A stretch of DNA of 64,000 nucleotides from contig CAAGIS010000064.1 in assembly GCA_900769985.1 (NCBI GenBank), positions 62,001 to 126,000 on the forward strand. The letters run 5' to 3'. The translations under genes were made by a program, and so were the position numbers. Positions 26,779-35,471 of this stretch are shown here, in pieces. The stretch is from Spirochaetia bacterium (GTDB taxonomy: Bacteria; Spirochaetota; Spirochaetia; Treponematales; Treponemataceae). Within the stretch, counting starts at the first letter, position 1. Every line of letters starts with the position of its first letter. A model generated the notes under the pieces. It ran no database searches. It saw only the letters and a program-made list of their open reading frames with translations, and was not told where the DNA came from.

Positions 26779-27904
26779 TTTGAAATTTCCATGCCTTGTG
26801 ACATTTTGTTCCCTCAAAATCTTTAGGAATCGAATCAAATGTAATATCTTCTGACATTATTACTTTGCCCGAAAGCGTTGCCTGAGGAAGTTTCAACCTG
26901 TCAAAGACAAGCTTTGTACTGTTTGTCGAAAAATACAAAGTTCCTCCTGGTGATAAAATGTTGAGGCAGTCTTTTACAAGTTGAGGCCAGTCTTTGTTAA
27001 TGTCAAGTACATTGTACGTATTCTTGCTGTTGCTGAATGTAGGAGGGTCTAAAATTATGATGTCATAATAATCTTCCGGTTTTAAATTTCCGGACTTTGC
27101 TGCCAAAGCTCTTTCTTTTAAAAACTCAATGCAGTCTTGACGTGTGTAGACATAATTTTTTGAATTTGAAAAGCCGTTGAGTTCCATATTCTTTTTTGCA
27201 AAATTCAAATAAGTATTTGACAAGTCTACAGATTCAACTTTTGAGGCACCTCCCTGTGCTGCATAAACAGAAAAACTCCCTGTATAACAGAAAAGGTTAA
27301 GAACAGATTTTTTTCGTGCGTTTTCTCTTATAACAGAACGTAGCGGACGATGGTCAAAAAACAATCCTGTGTCAAGATACGAAGTTAAGTCAACATAAAA
27401 AAGTTCGTTCTGTTCCTGAGTAATTCCCTTAATTGCAAAAGAAGACGAATTTGCATCATCATTTTTTTCGTATTGAGAAACTCCTCTTTGACGCCTGCGC
27501 TGTTTTTTTACGATATGTGATGAAGGAATTTTTAAAGTTTCAGCTGCAGCGTCTGCCATTTTCATAAGCCATTCATTTTCTTCTTCTTCATCTTTCTCGT
27601 ATGGTCTTTCATAAAGATATAAAACTGCATAAGTATTTTGCATGATTTCTGACTGAATTACAGGATTATTATTTGAAATCTGTTCGTCAATGTATTGCAG
27701 ATAACGGACTGCTTCTATCTGAGTTTCAATTCCGTCTGGTAAAAGTTCGTAAATATCAAGGCTTACAGGAATTTCGGGAATGTCCCTGTCATAAATCCTG
27801 TAACACGAAATTCTGTTTTTGCGCGCCCATTTTTTCAGTTCTTTTGATTTTCGTTTCAGCCTGTTTGAAAAAAGGGCTTTCTGGTATTCAATTTTCTGTT
27901 CCAT
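26768..27904 (-). CDS. class I SAM-dependent methyltransferase, RlmK-like
   Basis: A 378-residue methyltransferase resembling the C-terminal RlmK half of E. coli RlmKL, which makes m7G2069 in 23S rRNA. A helical N-terminal region (QKALFSNRLKRKSKELKKWARK) precedes the Rossmann fold. The fold shows SVLNLFCYTGSFSVYAA (motif I), VESVDLSNTYLNFAKKN, and IILDPPTFSNSK (motif IV) near residue 290. The ATG at 27904 is chosen because AGGA sits 8 nt upstream; the longer open frame adds a hydrophobic stretch with no support. Substrate is inferred only from family likeness. Divergent from the HAD gene. Confidence 0.82.
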   Translation of the reverse strand: MEQKIEYQKALFSNRLKRKSKELKKWARKNRISCYRIYDRDIPEIPVSLDIYELLPDGIETQIEAVRYLQYIDEQISNNNPVIQSEIMQNTYAVLYLYERPYEKDEEEENEWLMKMADAAAETLKIPSSHIVKKQRRRQRGVSQYEKNDDANSSSFAIKGITQEQNELFYVDLTSYLDTGLFFDHRPLRSVIRENARKKSVLNLFCYTGSFSVYAAQGGASKVESVDLSNTYLNFAKKNMELNGFSNSKNYVYTRQDCIEFLKERALAAKSGNLKPEDYYDIIILDPPTFSNSKNTYNVLDINKDWPQLVKDCLNILSPGGTLYFSTNSTKLVFDRLKLPQATLSGKVIMSEDITFDSIPKDFEGTKCHKAWKFQIAK

Positions 27905-27950
27905 ATTAATATTCCTGATAATAGTTATAGCATAAAAGAAACAAAGAATA

Positions 27951-27956
27951 TATAAT
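27951..27956 (+). promoter_or_regulatory. HAD phosphatase -10 element (leaderless)
   Basis: TATAAT at 27951-27956 ends 6 nt before the ATG at 27963, so the transcript should begin at the start codon. The -35 region is weak. The divergent methyltransferase promoter overlaps this interval. Confidence 0.5.
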
Positions 27957-27962
27957 ATCTGC

Positions 27963-28547
27963 ATGCTTTTTATTTTTGATATGGGTGGTGTCGTAACGAC
28001 AACTTTTCAAATGGACGAACTTTACAGAAGGCTGAACATGAACTCAAAGGAGTTTATGTCTGTCTGTAAAGAAGAAAAAAATATATGGAGTGAACTTGAA
28101 AAAGGCAGGATTTCTGTCTGTGATTTCTGGAAAGAGTTTAATGAACGGACAAAAGGCCGAAATATTCCGCCTGTAAAAAATGACCTTTTCAGACTGTATT
28201 TTCACCCTGAACTGAATGTTGAAACTGTCAGAATCATTCAATCATTAAAAAAGAAACACAGAGTTGTCTGCGGAACTAATACGATTCAAAGTCACTGGGA
28301 AAATCATCTAGAGCGCGGTGACTATGCATTTTTTCATCAGACTTATGCTTCAAATAAAATCGGCGAAGAAAAACCTGATGTCAATTTTTTCAAAGTAATT
28401 CTCGAAGCTGAAGGGTATAAGGCAGAGGACGCTTTTTTTACAGATGACAGGATTGAAAATGTCGAAGCTGCAAAATCAGTTGGGATAAATGCAGTTCAAT
28501 TTACGTCTGCTTCAAAATTAAAAAAAGAATGGAAAAAATTTTTTTAG
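27963..28547 (+). CDS. HAD family phosphatase (YihX-like)
   Basis: A 194-residue HAD hydrolase. Motif I is FIFDMGGVVTT (Asp6 as nucleophile, in the DxGxV form seen in YihX-type enzymes). Motif II is CGTNTIQSHW near residue 100, motif III the Lys in EKPDVNFFK, and motif IV FFTDDRIENVEAA near 160. YihX-like enzymes hydrolyse sugar phosphates or FMN; the substrate here cannot be told. The promoter -10 is 6 nt from the ATG. It is followed by a short A/T-rich tandem repeat and the RlmI-like gene. Confidence 0.85.
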   Translation: MLFIFDMGGVVTTTFQMDELYRRLNMNSKEFMSVCKEEKNIWSELEKGRISVCDFWKEFNERTKGRNIPPVKNDLFRLYFHPELNVETVRIIQSLKKKHRVVCGTNTIQSHWENHLERGDYAFFHQTYASNKIGEEKPDVNFFKVILEAEGYKAEDAFFTDDRIENVEAAKSVGINAVQFTSASKLKKEWKKFF

Positions 28548-28557
28548 CAAAAAATAA

Positions 28558-28585
28558 ATAAACGATAAACGATAAACAATAAACA
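28558..28585 (+). repeat. four tandem 7-nt repeats
   Basis: ATAAACG, ATAAACG, ATAAACA, ATAAACA lie head to tail in the 54-nt gap between the HAD gene and the RlmI-like gene, just before AAGGA. It is a likely slippage-prone site that changes the spacing upstream of the next gene. Confidence 0.8.
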
Positions 28586-28601
28586 AAAAAGGATACATTT
28601 T

Positions 28602-29876
28602 ATGAATTATTTTCCGCGCGTGTTTTTAAAATCAAAAGAAGAAAAAGAAATATCTCAGGGATTTCCATGGGTTTTTGACAACGAAATTTCTCATATAAAA
28701 ATAAGGCAGCATTTAAAAGACAAGCCTGACTGGATAAACGAAAATTTTGAAAACTGCTCTATTGAACCGGGAACTCCTGTTGAAGTTTATACAAAAGCAG
28801 GCGGTTTTTTGGGAACAGGAATTTTCAATAAAAATTCTAAAATTACTGTTAGGCTCATTTCAAGCGAACACGGTGATATTGTCTATTCAGACATTGAAAA
28901 TTTCTGGCAGAAGCGCATAAGCGATGCTTACAATATAAGGCAGATTCATTATAAACAGTCAGATTCATACCGCCTCATTTTTGCAGAAGCAGATTTTGTT
29001 CCTGGCTTTATCTGCGAGAGATACTGTGACCAGAATGAAAGGGTTTTTCTTGTCGTTCAGTTTTTAAGCATGTCATGCGAAATTTTCAGAAAGGAAATAT
29101 TAAGTGCGCTTGAAAAAATCTGTTCGCCTTACGGAATCTATGAAAGAAGCGATGCAGACGTCCGCATAAAAGAAGGACTTGAATTAAAATCCGGCTGGAT
29201 TGGAAAAGACAGAAGCAGGGAATGCAATGCAGAAATTGTCATTGTTGAAAACGGCATTAAAATAACTGTAGATTTAAAAAACGGTCAGAAGACAGGTTAC
29301 TTTCTTGACCAAAAACAAAACCGCGAAGTTGCTGCCAGATTTTGCCACGGAAAAAATGTTCTTGATACGTTCACTCATACAGGCGCATTCGGACTTAACG
29401 CTTTTAAAGCCGGCGCAAAATCTGTAATAAGCGTAGACATAAGTCCTGAAGCAATTGAAACAGTAAACAAAAATATTGAATTGAATAATGCCGGTCAAGT
29501 TGTTCAAAGTGTTTGCGCCGATGTCTTTGATTTATTAAAGCAGTACGAAGCCGAAAACCGTAAATTCGATGTAATCATTCTTGACCCGCCTGCATTTACA
29601 AAAAGCGCAAAAAACATTCAGAAAGCGTATGGCGGTTACAAAGAAATTAATCTTAGGGCAATGAGGCTTTTAAATAAAGGCGGAATTTTAATAACATGTT
29701 CATGTTCTCATTTTTTTGATTCCGTAATTTTTTACGATATGATTATGCATGCGGCAACAGATGCTCACAGGCGAATCCAGATTCTTGAAAAACGCGGAGC
29801 AGGGTATGACCATCCGGTTTTGCTCGGCTATCCAAAAAGTGAATATTTAAAATGCGCTGTTGCAAGAGTTATATAA
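28602..29876 (+). CDS. RlmI-like 23S rRNA cytosine-C5 methyltransferase
   Basis: A 424-residue protein with an N-terminal PUA domain (PRVFLKSKEEKEISQGFPWVF at about residues 4-24, then GTPVEVYTKAGGFLGTGIF) and a C-terminal SAM-binding methyltransferase domain. The latter shows KNGQKTGYFLDQKQNR, VLDTFTHTGAFGLNAF (motif I), ISVDISPEAI, VIILDPPAFTKS and LITCSCSHFF. The PUA-RFM architecture and the PPAF motif match RlmI, which makes m5C1962. An AAGGA lies 8 nt before the ATG. It is followed 21 nt later by miaA. Confidence 0.85.
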   Translation: MNYFPRVFLKSKEEKEISQGFPWVFDNEISHIKIRQHLKDKPDWINENFENCSIEPGTPVEVYTKAGGFLGTGIFNKNSKITVRLISSEHGDIVYSDIENFWQKRISDAYNIRQIHYKQSDSYRLIFAEADFVPGFICERYCDQNERVFLVVQFLSMSCEIFRKEILSALEKICSPYGIYERSDADVRIKEGLELKSGWIGKDRSRECNAEIVIVENGIKITVDLKNGQKTGYFLDQKQNREVAARFCHGKNVLDTFTHTGAFGLNAFKAGAKSVISVDISPEAIETVNKNIELNNAGQVVQSVCADVFDLLKQYEAENRKFDVIILDPPAFTKSAKNIQKAYGGYKEINLRAMRLLNKGGILITCSCSHFFDSVIFYDMIMHAATDAHRRIQILEKRGAGYDHPVLLGYPKSEYLKCAVARVI

Positions 29877-29897
29877 AATTTTTTTCAGGATTAAAAT

Positions 29898-30845
29898 ATG
29901 AAATATAATTCGATTGTGTTATTAGGACCGACGGCTTCCGGTAAAACTTCTCTTGCTGTAAGGCTTGCATACAATTTTAATCTTGAAATAATTTCTGCAG
30001 ATTCAAGGCAAGTATATAAAGGTCTTGATTTGGGAAGTGGAAAAGATCTTGATGAATATAATTATAGCGGCAAAAATATTCCGTATCATTTGATTGACGT
30101 AACAGATTTAAATTCTGAATATAATGTCTTTGATTTTACAAAAGATTTTTACCGCGCTTTTAAAAACATAACAGGCAGAAATATAATTCCCCTGATTGCA
30201 GGCGGAACAGGAATGTATCTTGATGCAGTTATACGAAAATACGAATTAGTCGAAGTTCCTGAAAATCCTGAGTTCCATCAAAATCTTCTCTCAAAGCCTC
30301 TTGAAGAACTTTCAAAGCTTCTGCTTTCCCTAAAACCTGATTTACACAATAAAACAGACTTAGAAGACAAAGCTCGCGTTATCAAAGCAATTGAAATTGC
30401 AAGTTATATGCAAAGCGATGAATATTTAAAAAACAAAGAAGAACTTTTAAAACTCCCTGATATACAACCGCTTATTCTCGGCACATCGCTTGAACGTCCT
30501 TTACTTCGCGAAAACATAAAAAAACGGCTTGACGAAAGATTTGCGCAGGGAATGATAGAGGAAGTCGAAAACCTGCATAAACAGGGATTCAGCTACGAGC
30601 GAATGGAACGGCTCGGACTTGAATATCGTTTTATTTCTGAATATCTGGAAGGAAAAATAACTTCTAAAGAAGAACTGTCCGAAAAACTTTATACGGCAAT
30701 CTGTCAGTTTGCAAAACGTCAAGAAACATGGTTTCGCGGAATGGAACGCAAAGGTGTAAAAATCAACTGGCTTACAAAAGAAAATTCCCAGGACTTAAAA
30801 TTCAATGAAGCAGAAAAAATTATAAAAGCCACTTTCGGAATTTAA
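29898..30845 (+). CDS. miaA: tRNA dimethylallyltransferase MiaA
   Basis: A 315-residue isopentenyl transferase that modifies A37 of tRNAs reading UNN codons. The P-loop GPTASGKTSLAVRLA is at residues 10-24. ADSRQVYKGLDLGSGK follows, then IPLIAGGTGMYLDAVI near 105 and a C-terminal QFAKRQETWFRG. In the middle, the usual HHLID segment reads YHLIDVTDLNSEYNVFDF. AGGA lies 7 nt before the ATG. Probably co-transcribed with the RlmI-like gene; both are RNA-modification enzymes. Confidence 0.96.
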   Translation: MKYNSIVLLGPTASGKTSLAVRLAYNFNLEIISADSRQVYKGLDLGSGKDLDEYNYSGKNIPYHLIDVTDLNSEYNVFDFTKDFYRAFKNITGRNIIPLIAGGTGMYLDAVIRKYELVEVPENPEFHQNLLSKPLEELSKLLLSLKPDLHNKTDLEDKARVIKAIEIASYMQSDEYLKNKEELLKLPDIQPLILGTSLERPLLRENIKKRLDERFAQGMIEEVENLHKQGFSYERMERLGLEYRFISEYLEGKITSKEELSEKLYTAICQFAKRQETWFRGMERKGVKINWLTKENSQDLKFNEAEKIIKATFGI

Positions 30846-30893
30846 CAAAACCTATTCAGTGACTTTTTTAATTTTTAAGTTTTCAGATTATTT

Positions 30894-31112
30894 TTATGAG
30901 TTTACGGCGATTTTTTGTGTATCTTCAATTTTTGTAAGATAACCTGTTCTGATGCAGCTTTCAAAAAGGCTGTGGCTTATAAAATCTGTTTTTACTTCGT
31001 TATAGCCGTCGCGGTCTCTTACGATTCGTACGACATATCCGTCTTCCATTTCGCGCACAATTGTCATATAGTCTGTAGATTTTCCAATGCTTTTTAATGT
31101 GTAAGTTCCCAT
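30894..31112 (-). CDS. small hypothetical protein
   Basis: A 72-residue soluble protein beginning MGTYTLKSIGKSTDYMTIVR with a probable beta-alpha fold (EDGYVVRIVRDRDGYNEVKTDFISHSLFESCIRTGYLTKI). It has its own Shine-Dalgarno, AGAGG 8 nt upstream of the ATG. It stands alone between miaA (convergent) and the TatD gene (divergent). No family recognised. Confidence 0.7.
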   Translation of the reverse strand: MGTYTLKSIGKSTDYMTIVREMEDGYVVRIVRDRDGYNEVKTDFISHSLFESCIRTGYLTKIEDTQKIAVNS

Positions 31113-31221
31113 AATAAAAACCTCTTTACATAAATTAAAATTCTACTTAAAGTACAAGTCAGACTGTACTTTATTATTTTCGGAATTTGAAATTTTTTGT
31201 TTAGTATTTTTTTTAGGTTTT

Positions 31222-32022
31222 ATGAATTTTAATGAACTGATTGAACTTACATATATATGCGATGCTCATATTCACCTTGCAGAAGTTTATAAAAATAAAA
31301 TTGAAATTCCTTCATATCAAAAGTACAGCTGTATTTCATGTGCTCATTCAACTCAAGAATTTAAAATCCAGCAGGATCTTATAAAAAACTCTCCGTCAAG
31401 AATTTTTTCTTCTTTTGGGATTCATCCTCAGTTCCCGCTTTTAGAAAATCTTTTTTATCTTGAATCACTTTTAGAAGAAAAAAAATTGAATGCAGTCGGC
31501 GAAACAGGTTTTGATTTTTATACAGAAGAATTTTCCAGAACAAAAAAACAGCAGACAGAAGCGTTTCTGTTCCAGATTGAACTTGCACAAAAATACAATC
31601 TTCCTGTAATAATTCATGGCAGGAAAGCTATAGAAAAATTTTTTTTATATTCAAAGCAGCTTTCAAAAATTCCTCTTGCAATTTTTCATTCTTTTTCAGG
31701 AACTTATCAAGAAGCGGTTTCTCTTTTAAATCATGGCATAAATGCAAAATTCAGTTTTTCTAAACAGATTTTAAACGGAAATAAAAAAGCAGTTCAATGC
31801 GTAAAACAGCTTCCATTAGAAAAAATCTTTTTTGAAACAGATGCGCCTTTTCAGACTTTAAAAGATGAACAGAATACACTGCCATGCGAGATTTTAAAAG
31901 TATACGAACAGGCTTTCTGTTTACGTACAGAATCCTTTGCAAAAGACAATAACGAAAAATTTCTTGAGTTTTGCAAAACAGTCAGCAGCAATTTTTTCAA
32001 TGAGTTTCAAGAAAATTATTGA
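31222..32022 (+). CDS. TatD family metal-dependent deoxyribonuclease
   Basis: A 266-residue TIM-barrel hydrolase. Metal ligands are visible in order: CDAHIH near residue 13, FGIHPQFP near 70, VGETGFDF (Glu near 95), VIIHGRKA near 133, IFHSFSG near 157 and FFETDAPFQ (Asp near 208). TatD enzymes are 3'-5' exonucleases. The divergent N-terminus (HIHLAEVYKNK rather than CHLD) is unusual but the metal set is complete. TTAGG lies 6 nt before the ATG. The 3' end overlaps the HPt gene on the other strand by 26 nt. Confidence 0.85.
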   Translation: MNFNELIELTYICDAHIHLAEVYKNKIEIPSYQKYSCISCAHSTQEFKIQQDLIKNSPSRIFSSFGIHPQFPLLENLFYLESLLEEKKLNAVGETGFDFYTEEFSRTKKQQTEAFLFQIELAQKYNLPVIIHGRKAIEKFFLYSKQLSKIPLAIFHSFSGTYQEAVSLLNHGINAKFSFSKQILNGNKKAVQCVKQLPLEKIFFETDAPFQTLKDEQNTLPCEILKVYEQAFCLRTESFAKDNNEKFLEFCKTVSSNFFNEFQENY

Positions 32023-32338
32023 TGGCTTTTTGTGTCTTAATGTAAATTTCGCAAAAATCGTTTATTAAACGCGAAAGGTTTCCGTCTGCCTTGCCTTTGA
32101 GGATATCCTCAATTTCCTGACCTTTTTCGCATGCAAGTTCTGCACCGATTTGAGAAGACGAACCTTTTATGCGGTGAATGTACGTTGCCGCTTCTTGTTT
32201 TGATTTTATGATTAAATCAGTAAAATATTTTACGTCAAATTTATTGTCTGAAAGATAATATTGCAAAAGATCTTTATATAAGTCAATGTCATTATCTGTA
32301 AAATCAATTGCGGCTTTTGTATTTAAAATTTCGCTCAT
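31997..32338 (-). CDS. stand-alone HPt domain phosphotransfer protein
   Basis: A 113-residue all-helical protein with the HPt signature HRIKGSSSQIGAELACEKG; the phosphorylatable His is at about residue 56. It likely passes phosphate between a hybrid histidine kinase and a response regulator encoded elsewhere. No kinase or receiver gene is near. It is convergent with the TatD gene, overlapping its end, and divergent from the signal peptidase at 32385. Confidence 0.85.
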   Translation of the reverse strand: MSEILNTKAAIDFTDNDIDLYKDLLQYYLSDNKFDVKYFTDLIIKSKQEAATYIHRIKGSSSQIGAELACEKGQEIEDILKGKADGNLSRLINDFCEIYIKTQKAINNFLETH

Positions 32339-32372
32339 ACAAAAAATATAGAATGTTTTGTCGATTTATGCT

Positions 32373-32378
32373 ATATTT
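32373..32378 (+). promoter_or_regulatory. extended -10 for the large signal peptidase (leaderless)
   Basis: TGCTATATT gives an extended -10 (TATATT at 32373-32378). The ATG at 32385 is 6 nt further on, exactly where transcription should start. No Shine-Dalgarno is present. Confidence 0.5.
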
Positions 32379-32384
32379 TTTTGT

Positions 32385-34190
32385 ATGAAAAGTATTTCAA
32401 TTTTTATTTATATTAATTTGATTTTTGCAGCGTTGTTTTCTCTGTCAAATATTTGTTTTGCAATTGATGTTTCATGTCTTGCATTCATAATAAGCCTTGT
32501 TTATTCAACATTTATATTTTATTTTTTATGGTTTCATATTTTAAAAAATGAACGGACAGAAAAAATTTTTGCAGCACGAAAACTTCTTCAATATGAGCCT
32601 TATGTTTTTCTTCTTGCATTTATTGCAAGGCGTTCAGGCGAAAAAGGAACTTCATTTGTATTTGACGTTTTTTCCGTAATATTCTGGCTTGCTGTTTTTA
32701 TTTCAAGCCTGTATCTCCAGCATTTGTTTGAACCAAAGAAATACAATTCAATTTCTGATAAAAAAATCGAAAACGTAAAAAACGAAAGCTTTGCAGAAAT
32801 GTTTTCAAAAGGCAAAACTCGTAACGGAAAAAAAGCCGGAGCTGCAGATTATGTAAAATGGTTTTTATTTGAAATTCTTGACTGGGCAGATGCACTTGTA
32901 CAGGCTGTATTTATGGTTCTGCTTTTTCAGATTTTCTTTTTTCAGTTCTACAAAATTCCATCTGAATCTATGGTTCCTGAATACATGATAAATGACAGGG
33001 TAGCGGTAAGCAAAATTACAAGCGGTCCAAAATTTCCTTTGAGCGATGTCGGGCTTCCTTGCATAAAAAAATACAAGAGGGGAGATATCGTAGTTTTCAG
33101 AAATCCGCATTACGTGATTGACAGAAATTCAGAAGTAAAAACTGTCATTTCTCAGATTGTCTATATGCTTACTTTTACAATCGTAAATACAAATCTTGAC
33201 GAAAACGGACAGATAAAAGCAGACCCGCTCGTAAAACGCATTACAGGCGTCCCAGGAGAACAGCTTATGATGCAGGACGGAATTTTATATTCAAGGACAG
33301 AAGGACAAAAAGAATTTCTGCCTGTAACAGAAGATTTAAAATGGGCTTCTTATAACCTTAACGAAGAAAATGAAGAGTTAAAAAAATATATCCGTGACTA
33401 TAAAGTTTCTGATGAAATTTACAGTGAACTTGTTCAAATCGAGAATACCCGTAACGCAATTGACTTGAACAAAGCAGAAGATGAATGCCGGCAGATTGCA
33501 GAAAGTTTTAAAAATTATGTTTATAGAAAATCAACTGACATTCCTGAAAATGAAATTAAAAAAATGTTCACGGAATCTGATTTATTTGAATATATGCTTT
33601 GCCGCGACTACGCAGGTTTTACGCAGAAACTCATTACAGTTGAAAACGGTGCAAGATGGTTTTCTTATTTTATGACAGACTGGTGCAGTAAATATAAAGA
33701 CCTTCAGGACGGCAACATCATAGGCGACAGCTTGTATGATGATGCAAATTATAAATTGAATGTAATGTTTAAAATTTCTTTAGGAAAGCTTTTCTTAAAG
33801 ACAGCTCAAAATATATACAGCGAAAAACCTGTTGCTTCATGGAGCTCTGATGCAGAGCTTATTGAATATGAAAATAGTATAAGAAAACTTCATAATTACA
33901 TTTGCTTTATGGACAGGCGTAATATGCCTGTATTTCCGAAAAATGACCAGAACGGAAATCCTCAGTATATTCCTAACGACTGTTATTTTATGATGGGGGA
34001 CAACCGGTTCAATTCTTTTGATATGCGCCATACAGATGCAGAATCTTTAATAAAACTTACTTCGCTTGATGATTATTCAATTACTTATTATTCAAACATA
34101 AAGCCTATGTATGTTCCTAAAAAACTTATCCTTGGTTCTGCAAAAATCCGTTTCTGGCCGTTAAACAGACCTGTAAGGAATCAAAGATAA
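32385..34190 (+). CDS. very large signal peptidase I family protein
   Basis: A 601-residue S26 protein, more than twice the usual size. Four or so N-terminal membrane spans cover about residues 1-120 and another lies at about 175-195. The Ser box is PSESMVPEYMINDRVAV near residue 204, box C KRGDIVVFRNPH, and box D LVKRITGVPGEQL with the catalytic Lys present. About 210 residues of insertion follow, largely charged and helical. Box E is MGDNRFNSFDMRHTD near residue 545. It is probably the main active leader peptidase, given the Arg substitution in the paralogue at 2939. The ATG at 32385 is preferred to an earlier in-frame TTG at 32358. Confidence 0.85.
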   Translation: MKSISIFIYINLIFAALFSLSNICFAIDVSCLAFIISLVYSTFIFYFLWFHILKNERTEKIFAARKLLQYEPYVFLLAFIARRSGEKGTSFVFDVFSVIFWLAVFISSLYLQHLFEPKKYNSISDKKIENVKNESFAEMFSKGKTRNGKKAGAADYVKWFLFEILDWADALVQAVFMVLLFQIFFFQFYKIPSESMVPEYMINDRVAVSKITSGPKFPLSDVGLPCIKKYKRGDIVVFRNPHYVIDRNSEVKTVISQIVYMLTFTIVNTNLDENGQIKADPLVKRITGVPGEQLMMQDGILYSRTEGQKEFLPVTEDLKWASYNLNEENEELKKYIRDYKVSDEIYSELVQIENTRNAIDLNKAEDECRQIAESFKNYVYRKSTDIPENEIKKMFTESDLFEYMLCRDYAGFTQKLITVENGARWFSYFMTDWCSKYKDLQDGNIIGDSLYDDANYKLNVMFKISLGKLFLKTAQNIYSEKPVASWSSDAELIEYENSIRKLHNYICFMDRRNMPVFPKNDQNGNPQYIPNDCYFMMGDNRFNSFDMRHTDAESLIKLTSLDDYSITYYSNIKPMYVPKKLILGSAKIRFWPLNRPVRNQR

Positions 34191-34218
34191 AACAGTGTAA
34201 AAACTGCAGTAAATTTAA

Positions 34219-34248
34219 ATGACAATTTTATATAATGTATGATATAAT
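34219..34248 (+). promoter_or_regulatory. aminotransferase promoter (near-leaderless)
   Basis: ATGACA (34219-34224), an 18-nt spacer, TATAAT (34243-34248), then 9 nt to the ATG at 34258. No Shine-Dalgarno is evident. Confidence 0.5.
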
Positions 34249-34257
34249 AATCCCATT

Positions 34258-35454
34258 ATGATATCACCTTATATAAAAGAAATGATTACCAGCAAAAGTG
34301 CATCTGCAATCCGCAAGATGTTTGAGCAGGGAAAAGTATTAAAAGCCAGATACGGCAATGATAAAGTTTTTGATTTTAGTCTAGGAAATCCTGATTTAGA
34401 TCCTCCTCAAGCTGTTTTAGATACTATAAAGCAGCTTGCAGAAGACACTTCTCATGGCTGTCACGGTTATATGTCAAATGCAGGTTATGACGAAGCGCGC
34501 CAGGCTATGGCAGATAAAGAATGCATGGAACAAAACGTCAAAGTTACGCCTGACTGTGTCGTTATGTCTGCAGGAGCAGCCGCTGCGCTTAATACAGTTT
34601 TTAAGACAATTCTTTCCGAAAACGATGAAGTCGTAGTTCCAGCCCCTTTTTTTGTTGATTACAGAAATTACGTAAAGAATTATAACGGAAAATTAATAGA
34701 AGTAAAAACAGCGCCTGATTTTTCGCTTAATATTGAAGCAATAAAAAACGCGCTTTCTTCAAAAACCTCCGCAGTTCTTATAAATTCTCCTAATAATCCT
34801 ACAGGCAGAATTTACTCCGAAGAACAGATTTCAGAATTATGCAACATACTAAAAAATCATGGTGAAAAAACAGGTCGTTTTCCTTATTTAATTTGTGACG
34901 AACCGTACAGGGCAATTACTTATGACGGAAAAAATGTTGCATCTGTTTTTGACAAATACGAATATTCGGTTATAGTAACATCATTTGCAAAAAACCTGAG
35001 TATTCCAGGTGAAAGAATGGGCTATGTCTGCGTAAATCCTGCCTGTCCTGAAAAAGCAGATTTTATTGCAGGCGTTATTTTTGCTACACGAGTTCTAGGC
35101 TTTGTAAATGCTCCTGCATTCTTTCAAAAAGTAGTTGCTAAAAGCTGGAATGCAGAATGTGACTATTCTGCTTATGAAAAACGCCGGAATTTATTAATGG
35201 AAGTTCTGGACAATGCAGGATTAAAATATGCACAACCGGAAGGCGCTTTCTACATTTTCTGCAAAGTTCCTGATAGTTGGGGTAATGATGATGCAGGATT
35301 TGTCGAAGTTCTTGAAAAAAATCTTATTTTATGTCCTGGTGGCAGCGGTTTTGGAATGAGCGGATGGTTCAGGATATGCTATTGCGTTGATGAAAAAACA
35401 ATTGTCAATTCCAGAGATGCTTTTTATAAAGCTGCTCATACAGAAAAAGAATAA
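34258..35454 (+). CDS. PLP-dependent class I/II aminotransferase
   Basis: A 398-residue fold-type I aminotransferase of the aspartate aminotransferase superfamily. Seen: FSLGNPDLDPP near residue 40, SAGAAAALNTVF for cofactor phosphate binding near 103, NSPNNPTGRIYS near 178, CDEPYRAITYD, and the PLP-lysine motif SFAKNLSIPGERMGY with Lys near residue 244. The final Arg-containing FRICYCVD is present. Substrate is not determinable. It lies 17 nt upstream of glgA, so the two may be co-transcribed. Confidence 0.88.
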   Translation: MISPYIKEMITSKSASAIRKMFEQGKVLKARYGNDKVFDFSLGNPDLDPPQAVLDTIKQLAEDTSHGCHGYMSNAGYDEARQAMADKECMEQNVKVTPDCVVMSAGAAAALNTVFKTILSENDEVVVPAPFFVDYRNYVKNYNGKLIEVKTAPDFSLNIEAIKNALSSKTSAVLINSPNNPTGRIYSEEQISELCNILKNHGEKTGRFPYLICDEPYRAITYDGKNVASVFDKYEYSVIVTSFAKNLSIPGERMGYVCVNPACPEKADFIAGVIFATRVLGFVNAPAFFQKVVAKSWNAECDYSAYEKRRNLLMEVLDNAGLKYAQPEGAFYIFCKVPDSWGNDDAGFVEVLEKNLILCPGGSGFGMSGWFRICYCVDEKTIVNSRDAFYKAAHTEKE

Positions 35455-35471
35455 TTTACAAGGAGTCTGTT

